Of a DNA stretch of 64,000 bases, positions 18,170 to 28,060 are shown in pieces. Source of the DNA: Marinoscillum pacificum (GTDB taxonomy: Bacteria > Bacteroidota > Bacteroidia > Cytophagales > Cyclobacteriaceae); the NCBI RefSeq assembly GCF_024714495.1, contig NZ_JAMZMJ010000013.1:107111-171110 (forward strand), given 5' to 3'. Every line of letters begins with the position of its first letter. Position 1 is the first letter of the stretch. Both the position numbers and the translations under genes were made by a program. The notes beneath the pieces were generated by a model that was not told where the DNA came from, did no database searches, and worked only from the letters and a program-made list of their open reading frames with translations.

Positions 18170-20806
18170 ATGAAATATCTGATAACCTATCTGTTATTGG
18201 CTGGTGGCTTCATGTCGTTTGCTCAATCAGAAGACCCACGCAGAACCTATCAAACAGCAAGTATTGATGGAGAAGTTCCTGTAATAGACGGAAGACTTGA
18301 CGATCCGGCATGGGAACAAGTAGAATGGGCTGGGGACTTTATTCAACGTCAACCAGTAGACGGTGCTGCTCCGTCACAGCAGACACAATTCAAAATACTT
18401 TACGATGCTAAATACCTTTACATAGGAATAAGGGCCTTCGATACAGAACCTGATAAGGTTGTTCGGCGGATGTCCAGACGAGATGGTTTTGAAGGTGATT
18501 TCGTTGAAGTAAATATAGATAGCTATGCTGATAAGCGTACCGCTTTCAGTTTTTCTGCTTCAGCTTCAGGAGTAAAAGGTGAAGAGTATATCTCTAATAA
18601 TGGGGAAAATTGGGATGCTACATGGGATCCTATTTGGTATTTAAAGACTAGTTTAGATGAGTTTGGTTGGATAGCTGAATTTAAAATTCCACTATCTCAG
18701 TTAAGGTTTGCAGATAAGGAGTCCCATGTATGGGGAATCCAGGTAATGCGCATGCTTTTTAGAGAACAGGAACGTTCCTATTGGCAACCTATCGAACAAG
18801 GAGCGCCAGGCTGGGTTCACCTGTTTGGAGAGATGCACGGCATTAGAGGCATAAAACCTCAAAAGCAACTTGAGATACAGCCGTATGTGCTTGCCAAAAC
18901 AGAGTTTTCTGAAGAAGAGGAGGGAAATCCATACGCAACAGGCCGTTCTTCTGACATAGATCTGGGTGTTGATGCTAAAATCGGTCTCACAAGCGATATA
19001 ACACTTGACTTAACTATTAATCCTGATTTTGGCCAAGTAGAAGCAGATCCATCCAGAGTAAACCTATCCGCATTTCAGCTTTTCTTTCAAGAACGACGAC
19101 CGTTTTTTTTGGAAGGTAATAACATTCTAAACTTCAGACTAACTGAATCAGTGGCTGGAGGTCCATTCAATAATGATAATTTGTTTTACTCGAGAAGAAT
19201 TGGTGGTAAACCCTCTTATTATCCGGAGGATGGTGATATAGCTTATGTAGATCAAATAGAAAATACTCGCATACTGGGTGCTGCAAAATTGACCGGAAAG
19301 AATAAGAATGGTTTTTCATGGGGAGTTCTGGAGTCGGTTACGAACAAGGAAAAGGTAGAGATTACCGATACACTTGGGGATTCCAGGATGGAAACAGTTG
19401 AGCCTTTGACCAATTACCTGGTAGGTCGTGTTCAACAAGATATCAATCAGGGGAATGCATTGATTGGAGCAATGGTCACGGCTACCAATAGGAATTTGGA
19501 TGAGGATCGGTTTGATTATTTACACGATGACGCCTATTCTGGAGGAATAGATTTTACTCAGAATTTTAACGATAGGAACTACTATGTTACTTTGAATGGA
19601 GTATTCAGTCATGTAACAGGAAGTCCTTATTCGATCTATCAGACCCAAACATCCAGTGAACGATTCTTCCAACGTCCAGACAATAGAAGAAGTCAGGTAG
19701 ATAGTACAAGAACAAGCCTCACCGGGACCTCAGCGAGTGCGGCATTGGGAAAGCGAAGTGGAAATATTATTTTCCAAACTGGAGCTACTATGCGCTCTCC
19801 AGAGTTTGAGCTAAACGATGTTGGTTTCCTGGTTCAGTCGGATTACATCTCGCAATGGACGTGGGCTCAGTATCGTATTTTGAAGCCTTTTGGGATATTT
19901 AGATGGTTTAGGTTGAATGGAAACCAGTACCTGACCTGGGATTTTGATGGAGTGAATATCTATCAGGCACTCAACTTTAATATGCATATGCAGTTCGAAA
20001 ATCTATGGTTTTTGGGAATGGGCAGTTCTATCTATGGCAAAAACGTGTCGAATGCAGACTTGAGAGGTGGCCCATCCATTCGCTATCCTGGAGGTAATGA
20101 GTATTGGCTTTACCTGAGTAGCAATGACAATAAGAAGTTTTATATGGATATGAATCCATGGATTGCATATGGAAGCCATGATAATTTCATTGGGAAAGGG
20201 ATAGATATAGGAATAAGATATCAACCTACGGATGCACTTAGACTGTCCGTTTCTCCAGGAATAAGTACCAATGACGATGAACTACAATATGTAGATTCTT
20301 ATGAGTCTGGAGGTAATGGAGAATATATACTCGGAAATATCAAACAAGTGACCTACAGTGCGTCTGTGAGGGTTAATTACATTATCACTCCAAATCTGTC
20401 CATCGAATATTGGGGACAGCCTTTTATCTCAAGTGGAGAATATTCCAATTTTAAACGAGTATTAGATCCAAATGCAAATGAATATAATCAACGTTATCTC
20501 CCATATGATGCTAATCAAATCATGTTCATGGAAGATGAGTTGGTGTATCATATAGATCATGATCGAAATGGTGAAGTCGATTATGTATTAGACGACCCTA
20601 ATTTCAATTTCATGCAGTTCCGATCAAACTGTGTGTTGCGCTGGGAGTATATTCCTGGGTCAACATTGTTTCTGGTTTGGACATCTAATGCGTCAGAATA
20701 TCATAATTCAAGACGGAACAGTTTCTCAGAATTGACCAATGACCTGAATAAAGTCAATGGGAGTAATATTTTCTTATTGAAGTATACTTACCGATTTATC
20801 TTGTAA
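18170..20806 (+). CDS. CBM9-like / DUF5916 outer membrane protein
   Basis: An 878-residue exported protein. A signal peptide ends at MSFAQ, so Gln would be the mature N-terminus. Residues about 35-230 form a family 9 carbohydrate-binding-like domain (VPVIDGRLDDPAWEQ, YLYIGIRAFD). The remainder is DUF5916 with LTLDLTINPDFGQVEADPS and FFQERRPFFLEG, then a long beta-rich barrel-like region ending in KYTYRFIL. Such proteins are frequent in Bacteroidota; function is not established, though they are often near peptidases or glycan genes. Followed by two hairpins before the GH3 gene. Confidence 0.85.
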   Translation: MKYLITYLLLAGGFMSFAQSEDPRRTYQTASIDGEVPVIDGRLDDPAWEQVEWAGDFIQRQPVDGAAPSQQTQFKILYDAKYLYIGIRAFDTEPDKVVRRMSRRDGFEGDFVEVNIDSYADKRTAFSFSASASGVKGEEYISNNGENWDATWDPIWYLKTSLDEFGWIAEFKIPLSQLRFADKESHVWGIQVMRMLFREQERSYWQPIEQGAPGWVHLFGEMHGIRGIKPQKQLEIQPYVLAKTEFSEEEEGNPYATGRSSDIDLGVDAKIGLTSDITLDLTINPDFGQVEADPSRVNLSAFQLFFQERRPFFLEGNNILNFRLTESVAGGPFNNDNLFYSRRIGGKPSYYPEDGDIAYVDQIENTRILGAAKLTGKNKNGFSWGVLESVTNKEKVEITDTLGDSRMETVEPLTNYLVGRVQQDINQGNALIGAMVTATNRNLDEDRFDYLHDDAYSGGIDFTQNFNDRNYYVTLNGVFSHVTGSPYSIYQTQTSSERFFQRPDNRRSQVDSTRTSLTGTSASAALGKRSGNIIFQTGATMRSPEFELNDVGFLVQSDYISQWTWAQYRILKPFGIFRWFRLNGNQYLTWDFDGVNIYQALNFNMHMQFENLWFLGMGSSIYGKNVSNADLRGGPSIRYPGGNEYWLYLSSNDNKKFYMDMNPWIAYGSHDNFIGKGIDIGIRYQPTDALRLSVSPGISTNDDELQYVDSYESGGNGEYILGNIKQVTYSASVRVNYIITPNLSIEYWGQPFISSGEYSNFKRVLDPNANEYNQRYLPYDANQIMFMEDELVYHIDHDRNGEVDYVLDDPNFNFMQFRSNCVLRWEYIPGSTLFLVWTSNASEYHNSRRNSFSELTNDLNKVNGSNIFLLKYTYRFIL

Positions 20807-20825
20807 TAGCAATTATGTCTCAAAT

Positions 20826-20900
20826 TGTATCCTAAAACAAATGGGATACATTTCATTACCCTTTTCTAGTCAAAAAGCAACCCAGCATTGGAGGGTTGCT
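20826..20900 (+). terminator. Two hairpins between DUF5916 and GH3 genes
   Basis: Hairpin one: TGTATCC/GGATACA (20826-20832, 20844-20850). Hairpin two: AGCAACCC/GGGTTGCT (20876-20883, 20893-20900). T runs after both are short, so termination is likely but not certain. Confidence 0.45.
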
Positions 20901-20937
20901 AATGTACTTTTGTTGCACAAAACAAACGATAAAGGTG

Positions 20938-23085
20938 ATGCGTAGCTATTTATTTTTTCTTGGCTTGACTCTAATGATAGCCTGTTCTACGACAAAAGAG
21001 ACAGATAACACTATGAGTATAGATCAATTAGTTTCCCAGATGACGCTGGAGGAGAAAGTTCACATGCTCCATGGTAGTGGTAAGTTTACTTCTGCAGGAG
21101 TAGAGCGATTAGGTGTTCCAGCTTTGACATCTACTGATGGTCCACTTGGAGTACGTGAAGAGATTCAGAATGATAGCTGGGCAGCAGCAGGATGGGATAA
21201 TGACTTTGCAACTTTTTTTCCAGCAGGAGGAGGATTGTCTGCTACCTGGAACCTGGATCTTGCTAAACAATATGGTGAGGCGATCGGGCAGGAAGCAAGA
21301 GCAAGAAATAAGCATGTATTGTTAGCACCGGCAGTTAATCTTATACGTTCTCCACTTGGAGGAAGAAACTTTGAGTATTTTACAGAAGACCCTTTCCTAA
21401 ATAAGCAATTGGCCGTGCCGTATGTGTTAGGTTTGCAAGCACAGGATGTGATTTCGTGTGTAAAGCATTACGCCATTAACAATCAGGAAACCCTCAGAGG
21501 TTCTATTGATGTGCAAGCTGATGAACGCACTATTCGTGAGATGTACTTACCAGTATTTAAAGCTGCGGTTCAGGAAGGAAATGCTTACTCGGTAATGAGT
21601 GCTTACAATCAGTTTAGAGGTGCTTATTTGTCTGAGAATGATTACATGCTAAATACGATCTTAAGAGATGAGTGGGGATTCAAGGGCTTTGTAATGTCCG
21701 ACTGGGGAGCGGTACATTCTACCGTAGAATCTGCTAAGTATGGTTTGGATATTGAGATGGGAACTGAAATAGATGATTACGATCAGTGGTATTTCTCAGA
21801 AGCATTAATTGGAGCAGTGAAAGATGGAAAAGTGGACGAAGCGGTGATCGATGCCAAGGTGAAGAACATTTTATATGCAATGAATCAGGTTCACGCTATT
21901 GATACTACTGGTAGAAAATCAGGCTCTATCAATACTCCGGAACATTTGGAAGTAGCGTACAATGTAGCAAAGGAGTCCATTGTATTGCTAAAGAATGAGA
22001 ATAATCTCCTTCCACTAAAAGATGATCAGGTAAAAAGTATCGCTGTTATCGGTGATAATGCTAAAAGAAAACATGCTAACCAGGGATTTGGGGCTGGAGT
22101 AAAAACCAAGACTGAAGTAACTCCTTTTGATGCGATTACTACTAAGTACCCGAACGTGAAAGTTAATTACGCTCAAGGATACGAAGAGAAGTATTTGCCA
22201 AATGACCTTGATCGCTCCTGGGGGCTCCCAATTGATTATTCAGCAGATTCTAATTTGATCAAAGAAGCAGTAGAAGCAGCAAGCAACTCTGATGTAGCTG
22301 TGGTTTTTGCGGGATCTAACAGACTGGTAGAAACAGAAGCGGAAGATAGAAAAGGGTTACGTCTTCCATTTGCTCAGGAAGAGTTAATTGCAGCAGTTAA
22401 AGCTGCGAATCCAAATACCATTGTTGTGATGATTGCAGGAGCGCCTTACGATGTTTCCAACGTGCACGAGCAAGTAGATGCACTAGTTTGGTCCTGGTTT
22501 AACGGTTCCAAAGCTGGAGATGCAATCGTAGATGTATTGTTTGGAGTAGTAAACCCAAGCGGCAAACTTCCAGTCACTTTCCCTAAAAAGTTGGAGGATT
22601 CTCCAGCTCATGCAACAAATAGTTTTCCTGGTGGCCCAGACGTGGTGACTTACCAAGAAGGTATTCTCGTTGGATATAGATGGTTTGATACTAAGAATGT
22701 AGAGCCGTTTTATCCATTCGGTTTTGGATTGTCTTATACGACTTTTGATTATTCCGAACCAAAAGTCATGAATAATGGAGGTACAATTACTTTATCATTA
22801 GATATTGCTAATACTGGAGATGTAGCTGGTAAAGAAATAGTACAGGTGTACTTTGGAAAGAACAACTCATCAATTGAACGCGCAGCTAAGGAGTTGAAAG
22901 GATTTGCTAAAGTTGAATTGAAGGCCGGTGAGACACAGCAATTAAGTGTGGAAGTGCCTGTTTCGGAATTGGCATACTATGATGTGGAAACTTCTAGTTG
23001 GAAAGTTGAGTCTGGAGAATATACAGTTTGGGTAGGAGCTTCTTCAAGAGATATTCGCAGTGAAGTATCAGTTAGTTTAGATTGA
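20938..23085 (+). CDS. Glycoside hydrolase family 3, lipoprotein (beta-glucosidase type)
   Basis: A 715-residue GH3 enzyme that removes terminal beta-linked sugars, most likely glucose. A lipoprotein signal ends at Cys16 (LTLMIACST); the residues after it (STTKET) are not an acidic surface-export signal, so a periplasmic place is likely. Domains are the GH3 N-terminal barrel (KHYAINNQE, nucleophile Asp255 in VMSDWGAV), GH3 C-terminal domain and a fibronectin III-like domain at the end. The ATG at 20938 is chosen because an earlier in-frame ATG (20896) would precede the signal peptide. It stands alone, about 1.8 kb before the PUL, and ends with its own terminator. Confidence 0.92.
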   Translation: MRSYLFFLGLTLMIACSTTKETDNTMSIDQLVSQMTLEEKVHMLHGSGKFTSAGVERLGVPALTSTDGPLGVREEIQNDSWAAAGWDNDFATFFPAGGGLSATWNLDLAKQYGEAIGQEARARNKHVLLAPAVNLIRSPLGGRNFEYFTEDPFLNKQLAVPYVLGLQAQDVISCVKHYAINNQETLRGSIDVQADERTIREMYLPVFKAAVQEGNAYSVMSAYNQFRGAYLSENDYMLNTILRDEWGFKGFVMSDWGAVHSTVESAKYGLDIEMGTEIDDYDQWYFSEALIGAVKDGKVDEAVIDAKVKNILYAMNQVHAIDTTGRKSGSINTPEHLEVAYNVAKESIVLLKNENNLLPLKDDQVKSIAVIGDNAKRKHANQGFGAGVKTKTEVTPFDAITTKYPNVKVNYAQGYEEKYLPNDLDRSWGLPIDYSADSNLIKEAVEAASNSDVAVVFAGSNRLVETEAEDRKGLRLPFAQEELIAAVKAANPNTIVVMIAGAPYDVSNVHEQVDALVWSWFNGSKAGDAIVDVLFGVVNPSGKLPVTFPKKLEDSPAHATNSFPGGPDVVTYQEGILVGYRWFDTKNVEPFYPFGFGLSYTTFDYSEPKVMNNGGTITLSLDIANTGDVAGKEIVQVYFGKNNSSIERAAKELKGFAKVELKAGETQQLSVEVPVSELAYYDVETSSWKVESGEYTVWVGASSRDIRSEVSVSLD

Positions 23086-23107
23086 TATTTGATAGCGATT
23101 GCACAGG

Positions 23108-23137
23108 GCACCATTCGGCAACGGATGGTGCTTTTTT
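23108..23137 (+). terminator. Terminator after GH3
   Basis: A 7-bp stem GCACCAT/ATGGTGC (23108-23114, 23125-23131), then TTTTTT. Confidence 0.85.
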
Positions 23138-23240
23138 ATTTCTCGGAAAAATGTCCGCAATTATCTAACCCTTTATTACAAAATTCCTTTGCTATTTATT
23201 CTCGATTGTTTCATTTAGCCAATCGCTAACTAAGAAACTT

Positions 23241-23837
23241 ATGAGTACTAATTCACGCCTGGATCAGCAGATTGCCTTTATCGAGTACATAGACAAGCTT
23301 AAATACATCACTCGAAAAACACGCCTTTTTGGTAGTGGTCGTCATGAGAATGATGCGGAGCATAGCTGGCATTTAGCAATGATGGCTTTGGTGCTCAAAG
23401 AGCATTCGAATGAGCAAGTGGATCTTCTGAAGGTTATCAAAATGCTATTGATTCATGATATTGTAGAAATCAATGCGGGAGATGTTTTTCTTTATGACAC
23501 AACCAAAAACCATGACAATACAGAGGAGGAGCTAAAAGCTGCTAAAGAAATTTTTGGAATGCTTCCTGCCGAACAGGCTAATGAACTAATAAATATTTGG
23601 CTGGAATTTGAGGAAGGAGAAACCGCTGAAGCGCGATATGCACATTCGTTGGACAGGTTAGAGCCAATTATGCAGAATGCATCCAATGATGGAGGTACTT
23701 GGGCAGAATTTCAGGTTCCATATAGTACTGTCATTCATAAAACTCAGAAAATTGAAAAAGGCTCAAACGTATTGTGGAGTTATGCCAAAGATTTAATTGA
23801 TGACAACCATTCAAAAGGAATCATTCCTAAAGGTTGA
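23241..23837 (+). CDS. HD domain phosphohydrolase (YfbR/HDDC2-like 5'-nucleotidase)
   Basis: A 198-residue HD-fold metal-dependent phosphohydrolase, likely a 5'-deoxynucleotidase acting in nucleotide salvage. Metal and catalytic residues are visible: His41 in DAEHSWHLA, His72-Asp73 in IHDIVEINAGD, and Asp138 in HSLDRLEP. These match the H...HD...D pattern of YfbR. Length is normal for the family. It is a single-gene unit with a terminator after it, convergent with the SIMPL gene. Confidence 0.88.
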   Translation: MSTNSRLDQQIAFIEYIDKLKYITRKTRLFGSGRHENDAEHSWHLAMMALVLKEHSNEQVDLLKVIKMLLIHDIVEINAGDVFLYDTTKNHDNTEEELKAAKEIFGMLPAEQANELINIWLEFEEGETAEARYAHSLDRLEPIMQNASNDGGTWAEFQVPYSTVIHKTQKIEKGSNVLWSYAKDLIDDNHSKGIIPKG

Positions 23838-23849
23838 AAGGAAATAAAG

Positions 23850-23877
23850 AAAGGCCGCATGTTGGCACGGCCTTTTT
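23850..23877 (+). terminator. Terminator after the HD gene
   Basis: An 8-bp stem AAAGGCCG/CGGCCTTT (23850-23857, 23868-23875) followed by T residues. It sits between convergent genes, and might also work weakly on the other strand. Confidence 0.85.
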
Positions 23878-23905
23878 AGTATTTGAACACAATAAAGCTG
23901 TCAGG

Positions 23906-24610
23906 CTATTCCAACATGTATGTGACTCTTACTTTAGAATTGATGGTTACATCTTCTACGTTGATTTCTTCAGGTCCAGAAACAGACCTACTGACTGCTC
24001 CAAATGCACTCAATCTGGATCTATAGTCAAACGTGGAAACATAGCGATAAGACCCATAATCTGAATCATTATCATCCGTTCCAAACTCTTTAATGGATAA
24101 TGTTTTACCTAATTGATCACCTTGAGCCTCCACCATCATTGCTGCCTTGTTTCGGGCATTAGCAATGGCTTCCTTTGTAACCTCAAGTTTCATGGTTTCA
24201 ATGTCGTTATATCTTAGGTCTGAAATATATACCCGCTCAGCTCCCGTGGATACAATGTCCATGATCAGCTGGTTGACTATCCGATAATTGGTTAGTTTAA
24301 CTCGATATTGTTTTTCCAGAGAAACGCGCTTGCTGGAGCTATTGTAGTTATATCTAGAGCTCGAAAAATCTGTCATCTCAACCTGTTCGGCAGAAATCTC
24401 ATACTTAGTTAAGATCAATTGAAATTCTTTTACTTGATCTTCAATGACAGAATTTTTGAGTTTGGCATGTTCTGAGAATTCTACGTCGAGCCAGATCTCA
24501 TCTGGCTTAATCTCTTGTTCGGCGGTACCATATACAGTGATGGATCGGCTTTCATTTTGCGCAAAGGCCAAAGTGGGTGCCAGTAGGCACAGAATCATTA
24601 TGTTTTTCAT
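23906..24610 (-). CDS. SIMPL domain (DUF541) exported protein
   Basis: A 234-residue protein with a signal peptide ending LAFAQ, leaving Gln as mature N-terminus. The rest is a SIMPL (DUF541) domain: RSITVYGTAEQEIKPDEIWL at the start and the AIANARNKAAMMVEAQGDQL helix typical of the family near residues 150-170. SIMPL proteins are periplasmic or outer membrane-associated and of poorly known role; some form large oligomers. The gene stands alone, divergent from the PUL's first gene across about 300 bp. Confidence 0.88.
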   Translation of the reverse strand: MKNIMILCLLAPTLAFAQNESRSITVYGTAEQEIKPDEIWLDVEFSEHAKLKNSVIEDQVKEFQLILTKYEISAEQVEMTDFSSSRYNYNSSSKRVSLEKQYRVKLTNYRIVNQLIMDIVSTGAERVYISDLRYNDIETMKLEVTKEAIANARNKAAMMVEAQGDQLGKTLSIKEFGTDDNDSDYGSYRYVSTFDYRSRLSAFGAVSRSVSGPEEINVEDVTINSKVRVTYMLE

Positions 24611-24913
24611 GGCGATGAAAATATTAATAATTAAAGATTATTTTGGATTAATACGATGTAACAACATTAGGTAACCTCTTCGTTCAGAATTATATCCTGC
24701 CACAAATCCGGAAAGTTCGAGTTGAGGTGGTGTCATAAATCGCTTTTTTAGGTGGTTCAAATGTTTACAAATGCAGTGATTATCATCTAATAGGATTAGA
24801 ATTAATCTTGATGAAAGTTATACTTCTTCAGATTTTGGTGACGAAGGGGTGAAGCGAAATCACCCCTTTGCTTTTCCTCACCCATATAACAAGAAGTATA
24901 AGCAACTAACCAG
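24611..24913. other. Intergenic region between SIMPL and the PUL
   Basis: Carries the promoters of the divergent SIMPL and GH26 genes. The proximal part (24818-24901) forms a nested pair of perfect inverted repeats, listed separately. No ORF or RNA gene is otherwise evident. Confidence 0.6.
24818..24901 (+). promoter_or_regulatory. Nested hairpin leader before GH26
   Basis: An outer 11-bp stem TTATACTTCTT/AAGAAGTATAA (24818-24828, 24891-24901) encloses an inner 9-bp stem AAGGGGTGA/TCACCCCTT (24844-24852, 24860-24868) followed by TGCTTTT. Both stems are perfect. The structure ends 12 bases before the ATG. It could be an attenuator or a structured 5' leader that controls entry into the PUL; this is inferred. 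Confidence 0.55.
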
Positions 24914-26068
24914 ATGATGAGCAGTTTACGAATTATAATACTGGCGGCAATTTTCTATGTGCCGCTTGTAAGTATTAGTCAGGAACCTATAGACAACCAG
25001 GCAACTAAAAGAACCAAAAGTCTTCTTACCAATTTGCATCTGATTGCAGAGCGTGGATTTATGTTTGGGCATCAAGATGACCAGGCATATGGAGTTGGAT
25101 GGAAGGAAGAAAAAGGTCGTTCGGATGTGAAGGAATCCGTTGGAACCTTTCCAGCTGTTCATGGATGGGATGTTGGTAGTAGGCTGGATAAAGATAGTAA
25201 TCTCGATCAGGTTCGTTTTGATAACATGCGCAAATGGGTGAAAAAGGCCTACAAAATGGGCTCAATCAACACCTTTTCCTGGCATCTGGATAATCTCACT
25301 ACAGGAGGTAATAGCTGGGATAAAACTCCATCAGTGCATGATCTTTTACCTGGAGGTTCAAAACATCAAGCGTTTGTGGAGCAGTTGGATCTTCTAGCTG
25401 AGATGTTTGATTCTTTTAATGCGGGATTTGACAAGATTCCAATCATTTTTCGTCCATGGCATGAGCATAATGGAGATTGGTTTTGGTGGGGCAAAGGGAA
25501 TGTCTCTGAGGAAGAATATATTGAACTCTTTCGGTTTACTGTGGATTACTTGAAGAATGAGAAAGAACTTCATCATCTCCTATATGCATTTAGTCCGGAT
25601 AGAAGCAGACTGAGGTTAGATACCATTCCTGAGCAGAACTATCTTTGGGGATATCCAGGTGATGATTATGTTGACATAATTGGTATTGATAATTATGGCG
25701 ATGTAGGACGTCTTGGAGGATTGGAAAGTGCAGAGCGGCAGGCACATAATTTTGTCGAAAGCTTAAAGCTAATTACAAAAATAGCTCGAGACAAAGGCAA
25801 GGTCGCTGCATTAACAGAGACCGGATTGGAAGGTGTTACACAATCAGATTGGTTTACCAACATCATTCTGAATCCAGTGAAACAACATCGTTCAGAAATT
25901 GCTATCGCCTGGGTTCTAGTTTGGCGAAATGCAAATAATACTCACCACTATGCTCCTTATGCTGATCATCCAAGTGTTCCTGACTTTCAACTTTTTGAAG
26001 CTGATTCATTAACTTATTTCGAAAGAGATTTAAAAAATCCTTATAAGAGTGGTAAAGCCCTCAAATGA
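24914..26068 (+). CDS. Glycoside hydrolase family 26 (beta-mannanase type)
   Basis: A 384-residue secreted enzyme, most likely endo- or exo-beta-1,4-mannanase; GH26 also contains beta-1,3-xylanases. A signal peptide ends VSISQ, so it is probably periplasmic. The catalytic acid/base is Glu184 in RPWHEHNGDWFWWG and the nucleophile Glu302 in ALTETGLEG, both intact. WGYPGDDYVDIIGIDNYGD is a further family motif. It has no T9SS tail and no binding module. It is the first gene of the PUL, seven bases before the acetylesterase, so mannan backbone cleavage and deacetylation would be coupled. Confidence 0.9.
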   Translation: MMSSLRIIILAAIFYVPLVSISQEPIDNQATKRTKSLLTNLHLIAERGFMFGHQDDQAYGVGWKEEKGRSDVKESVGTFPAVHGWDVGSRLDKDSNLDQVRFDNMRKWVKKAYKMGSINTFSWHLDNLTTGGNSWDKTPSVHDLLPGGSKHQAFVEQLDLLAEMFDSFNAGFDKIPIIFRPWHEHNGDWFWWGKGNVSEEEYIELFRFTVDYLKNEKELHHLLYAFSPDRSRLRLDTIPEQNYLWGYPGDDYVDIIGIDNYGDVGRLGGLESAERQAHNFVESLKLITKIARDKGKVAALTETGLEGVTQSDWFTNIILNPVKQHRSEIAIAWVLVWRNANNTHHYAPYADHPSVPDFQLFEADSLTYFERDLKNPYKSGKALK

Positions 26069-26075
26069 GATATTT

Positions 26076-27968
26076 ATGCGTAATTATATAGCTATTCTAT
26101 TATTGCTTGGAGCATCGGTTTCGAATGCTCAGTTAAAGTTGCCAAGGTTGTTTGCCGATCATATGGTTTTGCAACGGGATCAACCCATAAAAGTCTGGGG
26201 GTGGAGTAAACCAGCCTCAAGCATTACAGTGGCCTTTAATGGCAAAAGCAAAAAGGTGAAGTCAGATAAGCAAGGTTATTTTGAAAGCTATTTGGATGCT
26301 CAGAGAGCCGGTGGTCCATTTGTGCTTACGGTTTCCAATAAAGATACTGCCATAGTAGTTAATGATGTACTTGTAGGAGATGTCTGGGTAGCTAGTGGTC
26401 AATCCAATATGGAGTGGCAACTACAATGGAATGTGAACAATTGGGAAGATGAAGTAAAGGATTCGGATTATCCTGAGATGAGATTTTTCAAAGTTCCAAA
26501 TGAGTATGCTTCTTCACCACAATCTGATATAAATGGAGGTAGTTGGATGCTGGCCAATGAAGAAAATAGTCCACAGTTTTCGGCTGTTGCCTGGTTTTTT
26601 GCTAAAAAGAATCATCTGGAAAAAGAGGTGCCTGTTGGAATAGTAGAAAGTCATTGGGGTGGGACACCTGCCGAGGCTTGGACAACAATTGAGACACTTG
26701 CGAAAACTCCTGGTTATGAAACGATCGCGGATACCATTATCAATCCTAATACCCCATGGTCTGAGATTGAGAAGGAAAATGAACAAAAGGATGCGCGCAA
26801 ATGGGAGTTGATGCGTGACAAGGAAGGTGCTGTAGCTACTGGAGCCCAATTTGTGGATTTTGATGATAGTAAGTGGACGGTTTATGACCTGCCGTGTAAT
26901 TGCAAAATGACAGATTTGACTTGGTTGCGTCGTGAAGTAAGTCTAGATCCTGATACCATTTCTTCTGTAGAGTTATTTGTAAGTAATGTTGTTCAGGAAG
27001 CTTTTGTGTTTTTCAACGGTGAATTGATATGGAGTAAACAGTGGAATGAAGATACCAAGCCTTTGGTCATTTCACCTGATTTGATTCGCAAAGGCAAAAA
27101 TGTCATCACTTATCGGGTAGCTAATTCCTGGGACAATAATGTGTACTTTGGGAGACCTGATGAAATGTGGCTAGCAGTCAATGGATCAAAAATATCACTA
27201 GAGGGAAGTTGGAAATATAGTAATGCCATAGAGCCTAAAATCCCAATGGCGATTAAGATGTTTCAGATGCCTTCATTCTTATACAATGCCAAAATAGCAC
27301 CAATTGCGGGATATACTGTACGTGGAGTTATTTGGTATCAAGGAGAATCCAATGCAGACAAACCACAGTATTATAAAGAGCTGTTTTCGAACATGATCAA
27401 AGATTGGCGAAGGGAATGGGGCTATGAAATGCCATTCTTGTATGTTCAGTTGGCTAATTTTATGCAAAGACAGGAACTACCAATTAATAGTAATTGGGCT
27501 CAATTGCGTGAAGCGCAAACCCAAACTTTGGAACTTCCTAAAACGGCTATGACCGTAACTATTGATATTGGAAATGCAGATGACATTCATCCGAGAAATA
27601 AAAAGGATGTAGGTGAGCGATTGTGGTTGGCCGCCAAGAAAGTGAGCTTTGGTGATGAAGTAGTTTATTCTGGACCATCATTTAGTTCAGTCGCAAGAAA
27701 TGGTCACGATGTGATTGTAAAGTTTGATCACCTAGGCGGAGGTTTAAATAGTGAGGGTCCAGTTCAGGGCTTTGCACTGGCAGGTGAAGATGATGTGTGG
27801 TATTGGGCTGAAGCTGAAATTCGGAATAATGAGATTGTTTTGAGTTCGGACAATGTATCCGATCCGGTGCAGGTATCCTATGCATTAGGAGATAACCCTG
27901 AGGCAAACCTTTACAATAGAGAAGGATTACCTGCTGTTCCATTTAAGGCAGAAATAAAGCCTCAATGA
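26076..27968 (+). CDS. SGNH acetylesterase (sialate O-acetylesterase-like), probable hemicellulose deacetylase
   Basis: A 630-residue exported esterase. The signal peptide ends SNAQ. The SGNH motif GQSNM has the nucleophile Ser110, and Asp502/Asp503 with His505 (DDIHPRN) form the rest of the triad. A beta-sandwich insertion typical of the sialate O-acetylesterase family occupies residues about 255-390. Next to GH26 the likely substrate is acetylated mannan or xylan rather than sialic acid; that is context inference. The ATG at 26076 gives a proper signal peptide, whereas an in-frame start nine codons upstream overlaps the GH26 stop. Confidence 0.85.
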   Translation: MRNYIAILLLLGASVSNAQLKLPRLFADHMVLQRDQPIKVWGWSKPASSITVAFNGKSKKVKSDKQGYFESYLDAQRAGGPFVLTVSNKDTAIVVNDVLVGDVWVASGQSNMEWQLQWNVNNWEDEVKDSDYPEMRFFKVPNEYASSPQSDINGGSWMLANEENSPQFSAVAWFFAKKNHLEKEVPVGIVESHWGGTPAEAWTTIETLAKTPGYETIADTIINPNTPWSEIEKENEQKDARKWELMRDKEGAVATGAQFVDFDDSKWTVYDLPCNCKMTDLTWLRREVSLDPDTISSVELFVSNVVQEAFVFFNGELIWSKQWNEDTKPLVISPDLIRKGKNVITYRVANSWDNNVYFGRPDEMWLAVNGSKISLEGSWKYSNAIEPKIPMAIKMFQMPSFLYNAKIAPIAGYTVRGVIWYQGESNADKPQYYKELFSNMIKDWRREWGYEMPFLYVQLANFMQRQELPINSNWAQLREAQTQTLELPKTAMTVTIDIGNADDIHPRNKKDVGERLWLAAKKVSFGDEVVYSGPSFSSVARNGHDVIVKFDHLGGGLNSEGPVQGFALAGEDDVWYWAEAEIRNNEIVLSSDNVSDPVQVSYALGDNPEANLYNREGLPAVPFKAEIKPQ

Positions 27969-28000
27969 GTAAATTAGAGTGATGATGTAAGAAAAAAAGG

Positions 28001-28029
28001 GAAATCGTTCTCTACCCAATTACGATTTC
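28001..28029. repeat. Inverted repeat upstream of the HTCS gene
   Basis: GAAATCGT (28001-28008) and ACGATTTC (28022-28029) are separated by 13 bases, 32 bases before the HTCS start. There is no T run, so a regulatory site is more likely than a terminator. Confidence 0.35.
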
Positions 28030-28060
28030 GTTAAATTTATTAGGTACCCTACCCCTGAAA

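Noticed and set aside
24611..24913. tRNA or riboswitch in the gap before the PUL
   Set aside because: No cloverleaf or known riboswitch core was found; only the simple nested stems are supported.
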